Assembly (NCBI GenBank): GCA_030761205.1
Contig: JAULJL010000040.1
Span: forward strand, 11,226,103-11,290,102
Direction of reading: 5' to 3'
Length of the DNA stretch: 64,000 nucleotides
From: Fremontodendron californicum
Lineage: Eukaryota > Streptophyta > Magnoliopsida > Malvales > Malvaceae
Shown: positions 1 through 10,344 of the stretch, piece by piece
How the letters are laid out: each line of letters begins with the position of its first letter
Position numbering within the stretch: position 1 is the first letter of the stretch
Position numbers and translations under genes: made by a program
The notes under the pieces: generated by a model
Databases searched by the model: none
Seen by the model: only the letters and a program-made list of their open reading frames with translations
Told to the model about the DNA's origin: nothing

Positions 1-233
1 CCCAAAACATTATCATGCAATACCAAATTGATTCGTTTAATGCAGATCCTTTGCTTCATTCAAATACCCATAAAAGAACATGAAAAAATTGGATGAAAAC
101 TCCCTGACTAAAATCAAATGAATTTCTCTTCTAATATTCCACTAACAAAATTTTCCTTTGATTTACAAACTTGGTTTTTTTCCTTTCTTTCTCCAAGAAA
201 AAAAAGAAAAAGAGAAAGCAGAAGCAAAATTCC
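1..233. other. Region downstream of the U-box gene
   Basis: AT-rich sequence just past the stop codon of the U-box gene. It probably holds that gene's 3' untranslated region, since the gene is read leftwards. I see no second gene in it. Confidence 0.4.
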
Positions 234-1445
234 TCAACAGGGCATAATATGGGTAGTCTTAGTATCATAACTTGATAAACAAGACTTGGAATTAACCCGA
301 AAAATCTTGAGTAAATCTGCTGACATTTGCCTAACCATAGGAGAACAATTGCTTTGCATTAGCAACAAAAACTTGGTCATTCCATTGCTACTAATCACCG
401 CTTCTTGCGCTTTCTCGTCTCTAAACAAATAACAAATGCTCCAAAGTATCGTCACCGCATGCTCCGTCGCTTTGCTCGATACTTTCAACACTTTCTGCAC
501 AATCGCTTGTAACAATATCGAATCATGCCATATCTCCACCCTCCATTCTCTGCAATACGACAACGTTTCCAGCAGTTTTAATGACTTCTCGATTATCGAA
601 ACGGTCATGTTTGGTTCGGATAAGAGGTTCTTCAATTCTGGGATTGTTCGAGATTGGATTAGTTTGGTTTTTATTCTTTTGGGCATTGTGATTGCGATCA
701 AACAAGATAAGCTCGCTTCGATCAATCTTGGATCTTTCTCTTTACTTAATGATTTCACCAACTCGAGTAATAATCCCTCTTTTTCGGCTATTTTTAGCTT
801 GGTTTCTCCATCGACCGCTATGGACTCCAATAATCGAACCGATTGGATTTGCGAATCTGAACTTCCTCGTTGTAGAACGAGAAGAATCGTCGACATGCAA
901 TTCGACTCCAACAACGGCTTCTTGTCCAAAATTTTACTTTGCATCAAATCCAAAATCTTAACAACTTGTTCGATTAATTTGATGTCCGATTCCGCATTCC
1001 TCATGCAATCGAACACCGTGTTCAAAAACCCGTCCATTCTTGCGAGGAATTCGCGGTTCTCCTCCGATTCTCTCGCGAAACAAACGATCTTCATTAACGA
1101 TGAAAAACAATTGTTGTCAAGCTGTTTGACCAAGATTTTGACCTGATCTTGAGAAGGAACAACAACTGAGCTGGCCGCCGATTCGACGTCGAGTTGAGGG
1201 CGAGCGACTGAGTCGGACCAGATCTGAATGATTCGTTGTAAATTCCGGTTCGGAATGAATTCTTTGCTTTGAAGAACTTGCATGGTGGCCGGACACGTGT
1301 TGTTGCCGCTATCTAGCCACCGCTGGATGCTGGCTCGGTCGTAAGTTACGCCCGTGCACAAGCTCACTGGGGATTTCATCACGTCCAACGATATTGGACA
1401 ACGAAAAAAACTCGGAACTTTAATGTACAAATCGTCTCTTCCCAT
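234..1445 (-). CDS. U-box E3 ubiquitin ligase, PUB27/PUB28-like
   Basis: This intronless gene encodes 403 residues. Residues about 10-83 form a U-box, with the hallmarks FFRCPISLDVMKSPVSL, GVTYDRASIQRWL and NNTCPATMQ. The U-box recruits E2 ubiquitin-conjugating enzymes and needs no zinc. Residues from about 100 to 390 are leucine-rich and helical, as in the ARM repeats that bind substrates in plant PUB proteins. Length and U-box wording match the single-exon plant group containing Arabidopsis PUB27 and PUB28, which is related to elicitor-induced CMPG1-type ligases. The ATG at 1445 is preferred because it gives the short N-terminus (MGRDDLYIKVPSFF) usual in this group. The protein probably acts in cytosolic or nuclear ubiquitination, but its target cannot be read from sequence. 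The reading frame is intact. Confidence 0.93.
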   Translation of the reverse strand: MGRDDLYIKVPSFFRCPISLDVMKSPVSLCTGVTYDRASIQRWLDSGNNTCPATMQVLQSKEFIPNRNLQRIIQIWSDSVARPQLDVESAASSVVVPSQDQVKILVKQLDNNCFSSLMKIVCFARESEENREFLARMDGFLNTVFDCMRNAESDIKLIEQVVKILDLMQSKILDKKPLLESNCMSTILLVLQRGSSDSQIQSVRLLESIAVDGETKLKIAEKEGLLLELVKSLSKEKDPRLIEASLSCLIAITMPKRIKTKLIQSRTIPELKNLLSEPNMTVSIIEKSLKLLETLSYCREWRVEIWHDSILLQAIVQKVLKVSSKATEHAVTILWSICYLFRDEKAQEAVISSNGMTKFLLLMQSNCSPMVRQMSADLLKIFRVNSKSCLSSYDTKTTHIMPC

Positions 1446-1613
1446 TTATTTTTCCTTTTACTCGTTTGGACAGCTAGAAAGTGAGAGAAAAATGGAAAAT
1501 TCAGAGAGAAAGTGAAAGGAAAAAAAAAAGAAAAAAAAAAGTGGGTGATGGGAGAGGAAGAGTGGGGTGGGGTTAAAAAAAAAAAAAAAAGAGAGAAATA
1601 GTCGAAGGATAAC

Positions 1614-1621
1614 TGACGTCA
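1614..1621. promoter_or_regulatory. Palindromic TGACGTCA bZIP-type site
   Basis: The perfect 8-bp palindrome TGACGTCA lies 169 bp upstream of the U-box start codon. This core is bound by plant bZIP/TGA factors. Function is inferred from position only. Confidence 0.35.
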
Positions 1622-1689
1622 TCAATTACTTTTTTTAAAAAAAATTCTTTTTCTTTTTTTTTTTTGTTTTTTCGCTTTTCTTAGTCGTT

Positions 1690-1695
1690 GGTCAA
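1690..1695 (-). promoter_or_regulatory. W-box candidate upstream of the U-box gene
   Basis: TTGACC (in the context TTTGACCAACG) reads in the gene's direction 245 bp upstream of its ATG. WRKY factors bind this core, and related elicitor-responsive PUB genes often carry such sites. A 6-bp site is expected by chance fairly often, so this is suggestive only. Confidence 0.3.
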
Positions 1696-2859
1696 AGGAG
1701 ATGAGGTTATGGAATTGGGGGCATCTTTACGCGCGTGTAGTTCAGATTTTGAGATTGAAAATATGAGCCGTCGGATGAATGTTAGAAATGATGTTACCGA
1801 TCACGAGGTGAAATGAACGGTAAAGATTAGATGGAAGAGAACTAAATGTGTAGAATGATAATGGGAACGGGGTTGGGGGAAGGTTGGGTCCCACCGGAGG
1901 GTTCTGTTGGTCGGTCTTGATTGCATCATTTGAACGGTGAGGAGACCCGTGGACCTTTGGTTTGTGGAATCCGAATTTTTATGCTTATTTTTTAAATGTT
2001 ATTTTTGTGGAAAATTTGCTTCTTTCACTTTTAATTTTATTGGCAAAAAGGTTTGAGCTATGGTCGCTCGACTTTTGATTTCTTGTCTTTTTCTTTTTTT
2101 TTTTTACTAAGAAAAATGTTAAAGTTAAAAATTAATAAATTATTGAAATATAATTTTTTTAAAATTAATATATGGAATATGTACTTTAATTTTAAACAGT
2201 ACACGATTATATAATATAATATAATATAGTACGGATTAATATTTAAAATACGATATAAAATATGATACAAATAAAAAAATAATATGAATATATTAAAATT
2301 TATATAATACGAATTATTAATTTATTAAAATTTATATAAATATATAATATATTAAGCACGATTATAAAAAAATATATATAAATACGATATAAATACATAA
2401 ATTTTCAAATCTATTCTATCTCTCTTTAATCTTTGATTCAAAATTAGGGTTGTAGATTTTGTTAAACATGAAAGCAACACTAAAATAACTTGTTGGAAAT
2501 TGCTGCCAATCGTGGAAAACACAATTTCTTGTCAAAGTTGTGTTTTAGACTTTGATCAGAGTAAGTGTTCAATTTCTTTACTTAACAAAAACGTGTTCCG
2601 GAGTAGAATAAATGTTTGGCTTCGCCTCATTTTAATTATCTCAACTAACCATACTAATATTTCTTTTATTTTTCTTTTTCGTGCAACAATTTTTGAAAAT
2701 TATCTTATACATAGCACTCGAGTTTAAGTGGATTTATAAAGTTTTCACATATCAATTGAATTATTATAATAAAAAATTCAAAAATTAAAATAAAATTACC
2801 AAATAAACATGAAGCAATACATTTGTAAATTGTAAATCTTTAAAGTTGGTAAATAGATA

Positions 2860-3090
2860 GATAAGTTTACGGGTCAGGTCTAAGATAAAATTTTGTAATC
2901 GAGTCGGTTTAATTTTTAATTAAAAATTTTATTCAAATTTAATTATAACAATATAAAAATATTTTATTAATATTTAATATATTTTCAAGCAGTGAAACAG
3001 CTTTTGAATCCAATGAATCGGGTTTGAGTAAGTAAATTTTTTTACTCTTTGAATTTAGTCCGATCAAATTCGATCCATAAACACCTTTAT
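2860..3090. repeat. Degenerate hAT-type MITE, family A
   Basis: The order of motifs (GGGTCAGG start, AT-rich middle with TTAATTATAA and TTAATATT, CCATAAACA end) is that of family A, whose clear copies are at 14612-14884 and 32145-32425. The ends are too worn for a target duplication to be read. Confidence 0.45.
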
Positions 3091-3454
3091 ATATAAGCGA
3101 TAATCTCATTTATATGTAAAACATATTTATAATCTTATTATATGTATAAGAATTGGATGATGCAACTATTATCTTTTAGTGTTAAAAATGAAATTTTCAA
3201 ACTCAAATTTTTTTATTGGAGAAAAGATTTAAACCTATTCTTTGAGTAAAAAAATTCATGCACCAACCTTTAAACCAAATATTTAAGTGTTTGAATTCAG
3301 TTAGATATATACGTACTTACCAATTTGAAACAAATACTCAATTGCAACAACTATAATAACTACAAGTAAAGAATGGCATCAATAAGTTTTATGAATTATA
3401 GATTCGTTTATATTATATGGAGCATGCATACTTACACCTCTTCAAAGATCAAGT

Positions 3455-3727
3455 TATTTATTCGATTTGATAAGTTTGATCCGAATTCAATCGAATCTGG
3501 TTAAGAATTTGAATAATTTGGGTCGACTTGATCTGAATTACTATTTATTAAATAAAAAATATTTATTATTTAAATTTAATTATAAATATTAATATAAAAA
3601 TAATTTTTTAATATTTTATAAATAGTAAAATAAATTTTCGGATCGATCCAAATCCGATCCAAACTTGAATAAAAAAATAAATAAAAATTTAAATCACAGT
3701 CCAATCGAATCCACAAACAAATCTACT
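3455..3727. repeat. Degenerate hAT-type MITE, family A
   Basis: The centre (TATTTATTAAATAAAAAATA, then TTTAATTATAAATATTAATA) and the flanking GATCCGA phrases match family A. The termini have decayed. Confidence 0.45.
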
Positions 3728-4113
3728 TGCATTTAAAAAATAATGTTAAAACTGTTATTTTGTAGTAATTAAATGTATTTTATGAAAATACAATTATATA
3801 TAGCAGTATTAAAATCAGTCATGCACTTGATTCTATAGGACATCATTGCAATAGCACCGAAAGCTTCACACGATGATGATGATGGGTGTCTAAGTCTAGG
3901 GGCACCCAACATTATTTGCCTTGATAATCTACAAAGGATCATCATTTTCTTTTAGTTTCACTCACCTTTAAAAATATTTCCCATATAGTTATCCTTTTTA
4001 CTACAAACTATATTTTTATCCTTTTTACTAACTGTATTCGAAAGTTGAATAGAAGCAATAAACAAAAATAAAAAAAAAAAATATCAATTAAACGGAATCT
4101 TACTGACTCAATT
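3728..4113. other. Spacer, no gene seen
   Basis: AT-rich sequence with a short GATGATGATGAT run near 3872. No coding or RNA gene signal is visible. Confidence 0.4.
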
Positions 4114-4636
4114 TAGACTTGTTCAAAAATCAGGTAATTCATTCAAACTCGAAAGTCTATTCGATATTTGAGAGGGTTTGGATAAAATATTAGGCTCGAA
4201 ATATAGTCTTGAACAAAAAAATGAGGCCCGTTTAAAAAATGGACCAAACTTTGACTCCAACATTTAAGGCTCGAGCCGATCCTTTTTTCATATATATAAT
4301 ATATTTATTTTATATTTATATATATTATGTAATTTGTATTATATAAAAAATAAATATTAAATAAATATAATTTTATAGTATAAATATTAAAAAATATGTT
4401 AAGTTATCCATATTTTAGAACTTAATAAAAAAATTACAAAATATTAAAAAAAAATAACATGTTTTAAAAAAAAAATTAGAAAAACATAATATGGATGGGT
4501 CTAAACGGATTTGAACAACTCAATTAAAATATGGGCGGGCTTAGGCAAAATTTGAGACTCATATTTCGAGCCGAATCAAGTTTTGACAAATATATGTGAT
4601 GTTGATACTATATTTAGATTCGACTCGACTCATGAT
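4114..4636. mobile_element. hAT-type MITE, family B copy
   Basis: It starts TAGACTTGTTCAAA and ends near GACTCATGA, giving inverted ends of the family A/B type. Internal phrases recur in the copies at 9255, 10720, 13065 (reversed) and 17038: GAGGCCCGTTTAAAAAATGG, TTGACTCCAACA, TATTATGTAATTTGTAT and AATATGGATGGGTCTAAACG. No transposase is encoded, so it is a non-autonomous element. Confidence 0.6.
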
Positions 4637-5189
4637 TTTTTTTTTTTTTTACTTCAATTGTTAAAAGAATGAAGTAAAGTTACTATTTGTTTTAGTACTT
4701 ACATTTAATATGCTATATAGGTGTTGAGTTTTTTTCTTTTTTTTTTCCCTTTAATACATCTAATAAAAAAACCTTTTCCAAGATCAACATAACACTTGAA
4801 TAAAAAAAAAATTAAACCTTAACACAAAAATAGATGCAAAGGTAAAGAGATTAACTTTAAGGATTATAATCCTGTATATTGATAGTGAAATTTTTTAACT
4901 CTATAAACAAAGTTAAAAAACTGTAACACGTCTTATTTATTTTTATTTTTTATTTTAATATAACCTAAGGACATGCGATAATTTTTTTAACTCCGCTTGT
5001 GGAGTTAAAAAACTCCACTGCTAGTATACAAAATAATAATCTTAACTTTAATAGGAGACTTGATCCCGATGCTTCACCCATTCCTTAAAGGGATAGATTC
5101 CCCGAAGTGTAGGGTTTTCACTAATGAAAGGTGGAATCTAATTGTAACGAGTCAATTTACACAAAAATTAACTTTAAAAAAATATATTA
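4637..5189. other. Spacer with a small hairpin
   Basis: AT-rich noncoding DNA. Near 4990-5020, AACTCCGC-TTGT-GGAGTT forms a short hairpin followed by a second AACTCCAC. The stretch 5050-5140 is less AT-rich but has no recognisable gene. Confidence 0.35.
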
Positions 5190-5286
5190 TATTTGATGCA
5201 CTGTAAATAAATATAAATAATTTTATTTTTAATAAAATAATATTATCTGATTTACTGACAATCTATATATCAAATATAAACCCTAA
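5190..5286. repeat. Partial MITE, family C
   Basis: It contains ATATTTGATGCACTGTAAA at one end and ATCAAATATAAACCC at the other, with AATTTTATTTTTAATAAAAT between. This is the signature of family C, seen more fully at 27505-27698. Confidence 0.5.
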
Positions 5287-5412
5287 AAAAAAATTCAACA
5301 AATGCTAGTGCGGGATGTTTTGAATGCTGCTTGGTTATTCTACGATAGTTGTAGCGAAATAGGAACATGTGCTTCCATGAGGCTATTTGTAGTTTGCCTC
5401 AAGTGATTGTGT

Positions 5413-5601
5413 GACCTAGGTTACTCATATTTAAATGAATGTCGAATACGGATATGTGTCTGGATATACTTAATATTTTTTTAAAAAAGTTTTTCATATA
5501 TTTTGATAATAATATCTCCATAACCATGTCTGAATATATATCGAATACAGGTGTCGAATATGAATACTTTAAAAAAAAATAAAGAGTCTGAATAATATAG
5601 G
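5413..5601. repeat. Small MITE-like element
   Basis: The ends CCTAGGTTACTCATAT and GAGTCTGAATAATATAGG are imperfect inverted copies of each other. The centre has GTCGAATACGGATATGTGTC and later GTCGAATATGAATAC as an internal repeat. It abuts the TRIM on its right. No target duplication is clear. Confidence 0.45.
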
Positions 5602-5618
5602 TTTGGGCTGCTGCTATT

Positions 5619-5757
5619 TTCACGGGGCCATTACCCTCTCCCTGTAAAATCGGCTTATTAGGGTGTGCAGAACCCACGCTTATATAGCCTAAGATCTTTC
5701 CTTTTCGATGTGGGATTGAAGCACCATGCCTACCCTTTTTGGGCACTAGGCGTGACA
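5619..5757 (-). repeat. TRIM LTR, copy 1
   Basis: Begins TTCACGGGG (one base short of the TGTCAC of the other copies) and ends GGCGTGACA. On the minus strand it holds a TATATAAG TATA-like box (complement of CTTATATA near 5680), followed by the sequence expected of the R region. Confidence 0.75.
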
Positions 5758-5945
5758 TTCTCCCCCAGCCAATCTTGTGACGTCCTCGTCACGTGACCCA
5801 CCCTGCCTTCCCTCCTTGGGGTGCTTGGCATGGTGTCACTGACCCAACCTGCCTAGCCTTCTTTGGGGCGCTCGGCGTGCCGTCAAGATGGCCCACCCTG
5901 CCTACCCCGGCTGGGGTGCTCGACGTGGGGTCGGGCAGTCAAGGG

Positions 5946-5959
5946 TTGCTCTGATACCA
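5946..5959 (-). other. TRIM primer-binding site (initiator tRNA-Met)
   Basis: On the minus strand it reads TGGTATCAGAGCAA, the usual plant LTR-retrotransposon primer site. It starts two bases from LTR copy 2. The second internal region has the same site one mismatch worse, at 6246-6259. Confidence 0.75.
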
Positions 5960-5961
5960 CT

Positions 5962-6104
5962 TGTCACAAGACCATTACCCTCTTCCTGCAAAACCGACTT
6001 ATTAGGGTGTGCAGCGCCCACGCTTATATAGCTAAAGATCTTCCCTTTCCTTTTCGATGTGGGATTGAAGCACCTTGCCTACCCTTTGGGCGCTAGGCTT
6101 GACA
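5962..6104 (-). repeat. TRIM LTR, copy 2 (middle)
   Basis: Starts TGTCACAAGACC and ends GGCTTGACA. It differs at a few positions from copies 1 and 3. It serves both internal regions, which is what a tandem arrangement produces. Confidence 0.75.
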
Positions 6105-6261
6105 TTCTCCCTCACCCAATTTTGTGACGTCCTCGTCACGGTGATCCACTTGCCTACTCTTCTTTGGGATGCTTGGCATGGCGTCAAGACTACCCACCCT
6201 GTCTACCCCGCTGGGTCGTTCAGCATGGAGTCGGGCAATTAAGGGTTGCTTTGATACCACT

Positions 6262-6412
6262 TGTCACGGGGCCATTATCCTCTCCCTGCAAAACCGGCTT
6301 ATTAGGATGTGCAACGACCATGCTTATATAGCCCAAGATCTTTCCTTTCCTTTCTGATGTGGGGTTGAACACCTTGCTTACTCTGCCTACCCTTTGGGCG
6401 CTAGGCGTGACA
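6262..6412 (-). repeat. TRIM LTR, copy 3
   Basis: Starts TGTCACGGGGCC and ends GGCGTGACA. It is a little longer than the others because of extra bases around 6371-6390 (CTTACTCTGCC). The CTATT target duplication follows directly. Confidence 0.75.
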
Positions 6413-6499
6413 CTATTAGAATGGTGGAGGGAGTCGAAAGGGGTGTGGTATTCTCAAGCTAAATGTGGAGGGCTTCATTTAGTTTAAGGGATAAAGAGG

Positions 6500-6775
6500 C
6501 AGGGGCTTGGGATAGAATAGTGGCAAGAGTAATGCAGTAATGTTTGGTTTGCAGTTGGCTCGTGAATTCGAGTGTAGATATTTAATCTTGGAAAGTGACT
6601 CTCTTCAGGATATTACGGAACTTAATAGGGAGAAGAATCCTAGTTATTAGGAATGGATAGTATAGTCACTGATATCTTGGATATATAGCTCTTTGAGTGT
6701 AGCATGTAATTAAGGAGATCTGTCAACAAATTTGCTCATGAGATGGCTAAGTTAGAATTGTCAATTAAATGATCA
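6500..6775 (+). pseudogene. RNase H-like domain fossil (LINE or orphan RVT_3 type)
   Basis: Translation over 6545-6645 gives LQLAREFECRYLILESDS, followed by a stop after NREKNPSY. In another frame near 6722-6760 the phrase VNKFAHEMAKLEL appears. Together these match the end of the RNase H-like domain carried by plant LINEs and by dispersed RNase H-like genes: the LESDS aspartate and the N-x-x-AH-x-LA motif. Several stops and at least one frameshift make it non-functional. No reverse transcriptase is seen nearby, so the source is uncertain. Confidence 0.55.
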
Positions 6776-6849
6776 ATGTGTCTAGTGGAGATCTGCTCCT
6801 ACTATCGTTTGTAATCCTGATATTCATTAATCTTAATGCAATTTTCTCT

Positions 6850-7535
6850 TTGCTATATCCATATTATATAGGGTAAGGTTTAACACCAAACCAGGTCTAA
6901 GAAGCTCATTAGTCTGGAACCATCAGCTATACCCTTCGAAGAGAATGACACTTATCAATAATCAATCTGGTCACGCAGGACCTATCCGGACAAACAGTTA
7001 CCGTAGTTGGCAGACGGACAGCCCTAGATTCTCCATAACTACAGGTATAAAAGGTATGAAGTAAGCCAAAAAACCCCTATGTTCTCTTTTCATTATCTTC
7101 TTCCTTGTTATTTTGTTCTCTACTCTCTTACCTTCTAAATCCTTACTGAGTTAAGTAACGAAACGCGTCTCGGAATACAGACTCTGGTGCTCTTCTTATC
7201 ATTGTCTCCATTTCAAGTCTTGACCTATAACTCTTCAATTCGTCTTCTATCATAAAACCACCAACTAACCAGAAAACACCATCGACACTGTTCTCATAAA
7301 AATATAAAAGTTGAACCATACACCGCCAATCCCCTTGGATTAAGGATTTACAACTTGCAATTGGTGTAGGGCCATACTATAGTTAATTAATTGTCAAAGT
7401 ACGTGGATTTGGTATTACGAAGACGCTCGTGGATTTTGCTGTGCGGCAATTTTTTTTGTGATTGCTACAGATTTTGGTAGTTTTTTCAAAGTTGGAGGGA
7501 GACTCTCAAAACTCCAAAAAAAAAGGCAAAATTAG
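6850..7535. other. Possible old LTR or leader remnant
   Basis: This stretch is less AT-rich than its surroundings. It has a TATA-like GGTATAAAAGG at about 7044-7054, followed by a pyrimidine-rich tract (7080-7140), the layout of an LTR promoter and leader. No second copy, clear ends or coding sequence is visible, so an LTR remnant is only one reading. Confidence 0.25.
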
Positions 7536-7897
7536 ATGCCAAATCTTACAAGTCAACTACGGCTATTACTAATTCCACTCAAAAAGTCCAATTTGGTGGG
7601 ACCTCTCCTCTTCTCTACGCCATTTTCTTGTTTACCACTTAAGAAATCAAAAGTTGGATTTCTGGTTAAAGTCTGTGTATTCTCAAACTTTAAAATATGT
7701 ACATACTCGATACGGGCCTTTTAAGTCACGTGAATAATTTTTAAGAGAGTGCTACATAATTTTTTTAAAAGCATTTCTTAAAAATATATAAGTTTTATAA
7801 TAATTTAAAAAAGTCAATCATAGAATTCGAGATTTGATTTAATTGATTCATACAGTCATATTTAAAAAGTAATATCTAACAAGTTTAGGGTTCGAAT
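7536..7897. other. Spacer, no gene seen
   Basis: A 62-codon open frame at 7536 has no recognisable motif and AT-rich usage. I regard the stretch as noncoding. Confidence 0.35.
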
Positions 7898-8151
7898 TAA
7901 ACTTATTCATAGGTCGAGTTGCGGTCCGAAATTTTTTCATTTACTTTAATAAGGCCCGACTAGCTTATAATAATAAAAAAAATTTAAAAAAATTATTTTT
8001 ATATTAATATTTTTATAATTAAATTTAAATAAAAAATATTTTTTATCAGTTAAACAATGATTTGGATCAGGTCGGGCTGGCCCAAATCAAAATTATCTAT
8101 GCCTAACTCCAGTCCAATACAGGCGAGTTACCTGACCTTTGAACAGATTTA
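7898..8151. mobile_element. hAT-type MITE, family A
   Basis: The ends are TAAACTTATTCATAGG and CTTTGAACAGATTTA, inverted copies of the family consensus TAGACCTG-TTCA. Flanking octamers GTTCGAAT (7890-7897) and GATCAAAT (8152-8159) agree at 6 of 8 positions, fitting the 8-bp target duplication of hAT elements. No coding sequence. Confidence 0.65.
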
Positions 8152-8849
8152 GATCAAATCTCAATATCTATAATTCTTTTTTTTATTTCAAATTATGATC
8201 TCTTCTATAAAAAAAAAAATAATCAATCATGTGATTTTAAAATTTTAAAATATTTTTTTATCTTAATTATGTATTTTTAATAAATGTTTTTAAAAATGTA
8301 CGAATTATTTTTTTATTTTTATATACATATGAAAATTCATTGAGCTTATACTACAGAAGAATAAGTTTTTTTATCACAATATAGCTAAAAAAAATTATTT
8401 ACCGAAATACCGTTGTTTTAAGATTAATTTCCAAAATCCGTTAGTTTTAAATCAGCTGAAAAATCGCCATCCCCCATGGCTATTTCCCAACGTGTATTTG
8501 AAATTTTTTTCAAAAAACATCAAGGAAAAGCGCCATCTCCCATTGCGATTTCCCTTCTTTTTTTTTTTAATTATGAAATAAAATAAATTATATAATTAAA
8601 AAAATGATTTTTTTCTTTAATTATTAAATAATAAAAATTATATAAATTTTAAAAATAAAAATAAAAATTTAATAAAATTTATTATTTAAATAATAATATT
8701 AAAAAAATAATTTAAAAAAATTTAAAAAAATTTAAAAATTATATTAGTAATATCAATCGGATTCTTTTCAACTTGTATTCTAATAAATGAACCTCCGGGA
8801 GAAAGACCAACCAAAGCGTTGTGGATTATGCAGGAATGAAGGTCATAGC

Positions 8850-9755
8850 TAGACCTATCCACGGGCTGGGTAACCCGCCCGGCCCGATAAGCCCGGATCG
8901 TATTTGGGCCGAGCTTGGACAAGTGTTTTTGTAATTCGGGCTGGCCTGCTTAGCCTGAATTATTATTTATTAAATAAAAATATTTCTTATTTAACTTTAA
9001 TTATAAATATATATATATATAAATGTATTTTTAATATTTATATAAAATACCAGATTGATTTTTAATATTTACCGTATCGGGTTGAGGCCCGAAATTTTTT
9101 TATTTCCTTTGCCTAAGCCCAAAAATAAAAATTATATAATTTATAATTTTAAAAAATTGAAAATTAATAAATTATAAAATTTAAATAAAAATTTTAAATA
9201 ATAACAATTTTAAAAATTATATAATACGATTTTGGTTTATCGGGCCGAACTTACCACCATGTAAACCTGTCCAAGGGCCGGGCTACCTGCCCAAGCCCGA
9301 AGGCCCGCACATATATTAGGCCCTTTTAAAATGGGTTTGGGCAAAAAAATTAGGCCCGTTTAAAATTTGGGTCGGGCCTTGGCTCCAACATTCGTCCGGT
9401 GGGTTTTCTAATTAAATAATATATTATTTATATATATTATGTAATTTATGTCATATAAAAATTAAATATATATAATATTATAGTGTAAACATTAAAAAAT
9501 ATGTTAAGTTGTCCATGTTTAACAACTTAATAAAAGAAAAAATATATAAAATTATTAAAGATTAAATAATAAATAATAAAAATATATATATATTTTATAA
9601 AAAATTAGAAAAAATAATATGGACGAGCCTAAACGGGCTTGGGCTATCAATTTAAAAAAATATATATATTAAGAGAATAAAAAATATATATTAAAAGAAT
9701 AAAAAAAAAAAGAATTATCGGGCCGGGCGGGTTACCCGGCCCGTGGATAGGTCTA
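8850..9755. mobile_element. hAT-type family A element at the centre of the palindrome, itself interrupted
   Basis: Inverted ends TAGACCTATCCACGGG and CCCGTGGATAGGTCTA are followed inwards by GGGTAACCCGCCCGGCCCGAT and its complement. The left half (8938-9120) has the family A body. A family B copy occupies 9255-9690. The bases outside both ends are complementary rather than identical because the insertion lies exactly at the centre of the host palindrome. Confidence 0.55.
9255..9690. mobile_element. hAT-type MITE, family B (nested)
   Basis: Contains CCTGTCCAAGGGCCGGG, the CCCGTTTAAAATTTGGGTCGG phrase, TATTATGTAATTTATGTCAT, AAATATGTTAAGTTGTCCAT and ATATGGACGAGCCTAAACG, in the same order as the other family B copies. 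It lies within the larger family A element. Confidence 0.55.
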
Positions 9756-10344
9756 GCTATGACCTTCATTCCTGCATAAACCACAACGCTTTGGTTGATC
9801 TTTCTTCTGGAGGTCTATTTATTATGAATACAAGTTGAAAAAAATCCTAGTGATATTACGAATATAATTTTTAAATTTTTTACAAATTCTTTTTTAATTT
9901 TTTTTTAATTTTATTAAATTTTTATTTTTATTTTTAAAAATTAAAAATTATATAATTTTTATTATTTAATAATTAAATAAAAAAGAAAAGAAATTATTTT
10001 TTTAATTATATAATTTATATTATTTCATAATTAAAAAAAAAATTCCCTTCAACCAATTCTTCACTATTGAAGAATTGGTTTTGAAGGGAAATCGTCACCC
10101 CGGGTGACGATTTTTCTTTTTAAAATTTAGTTTTTTTAAAAAAATACAAAAAAAAAAATCGTCATAGGGGATAGCGATTTTCTTTTGGTGTTTTTTGAAA
10201 AAAATTTCAGATACACGTTGGGAAATCGTCATGGTGGATGACGATTTTCAGCTGATTTAAAACTAGCAGATTTTGAGAATTAATCTGAAAACAATAATAT
10301 TTCGATAAATAATTTTTTTAAAGTATATTGTGATAAAAAAATTC

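Larger units (their letters stand above)
1446..2859. other. Upstream region of the U-box gene, then AT-rich spacer
   Basis: The first 150 bases are purine-rich on this strand, hence CT-rich in the gene's direction, as is common in plant 5' leaders. Beyond about 2000 the DNA becomes low-complexity A/T with no gene visible. A short phrase near 2500-2730 is open for 75 codons but matches nothing I recognise, and I treat it as noncoding. Confidence 0.4.
5619..6412 (-). mobile_element. TRIM retrotransposon with three LTRs (tandem form)
   Basis: Three copies of a 139-151 bp terminal repeat (TGTCACGGGGCC...GGCGTGACA on this strand) alternate with two short internal regions. Each internal region ends beside the next repeat in CTGATACCAC, whose complement GTGGTATCAG is the core of the primer site for initiator tRNA-Met. 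Next to the other side lies TTCTCCC, a polypurine tract on the minus strand. The element is therefore read leftwards. It has no protein-coding capacity, as usual for TRIMs. The whole unit is flanked by perfect 5-bp duplications CTATT (5614-5618 and 6413-6417), so the three-LTR form either inserted as such or arose later by unequal exchange. Confidence 0.8.
8364..10344. mobile_element. Fold-back element with about 480-bp inverted arms (Mutator-like)
   Basis: The left arm (8364-8849) and the right arm (9756-10344) are inverted copies. Matching landmarks include TTTTTTTATCACAATATAG, CCCAACGTGTATTTGAAATT against its complement near 10205, and CAAAGCGTTGTGG against CCACAACGCTTTG. Flanking 9-mers AGAAGAATA (8355-8363) and ACAAGAATA (10345-10353) differ at one position, the 9-bp duplication size of Mutator-like elements. 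The right arm carries an extra small hairpin near 10048-10085. No transposase is present. The centre is occupied by a hAT-type element. Confidence 0.6.

Noticed and set aside
436..1146. Long open frame on the plus strand opposite the U-box gene
   Set aside because: It is the antisense shadow of the PUB frame. It has no domain, and the minus frame carries an unmistakable U-box.
5863..6357. Cysteine- and proline-rich short frames in the TRIM
   Set aside because: They run across LTR and internal boundaries, differ between repeated copies, and TRIMs are non-coding.
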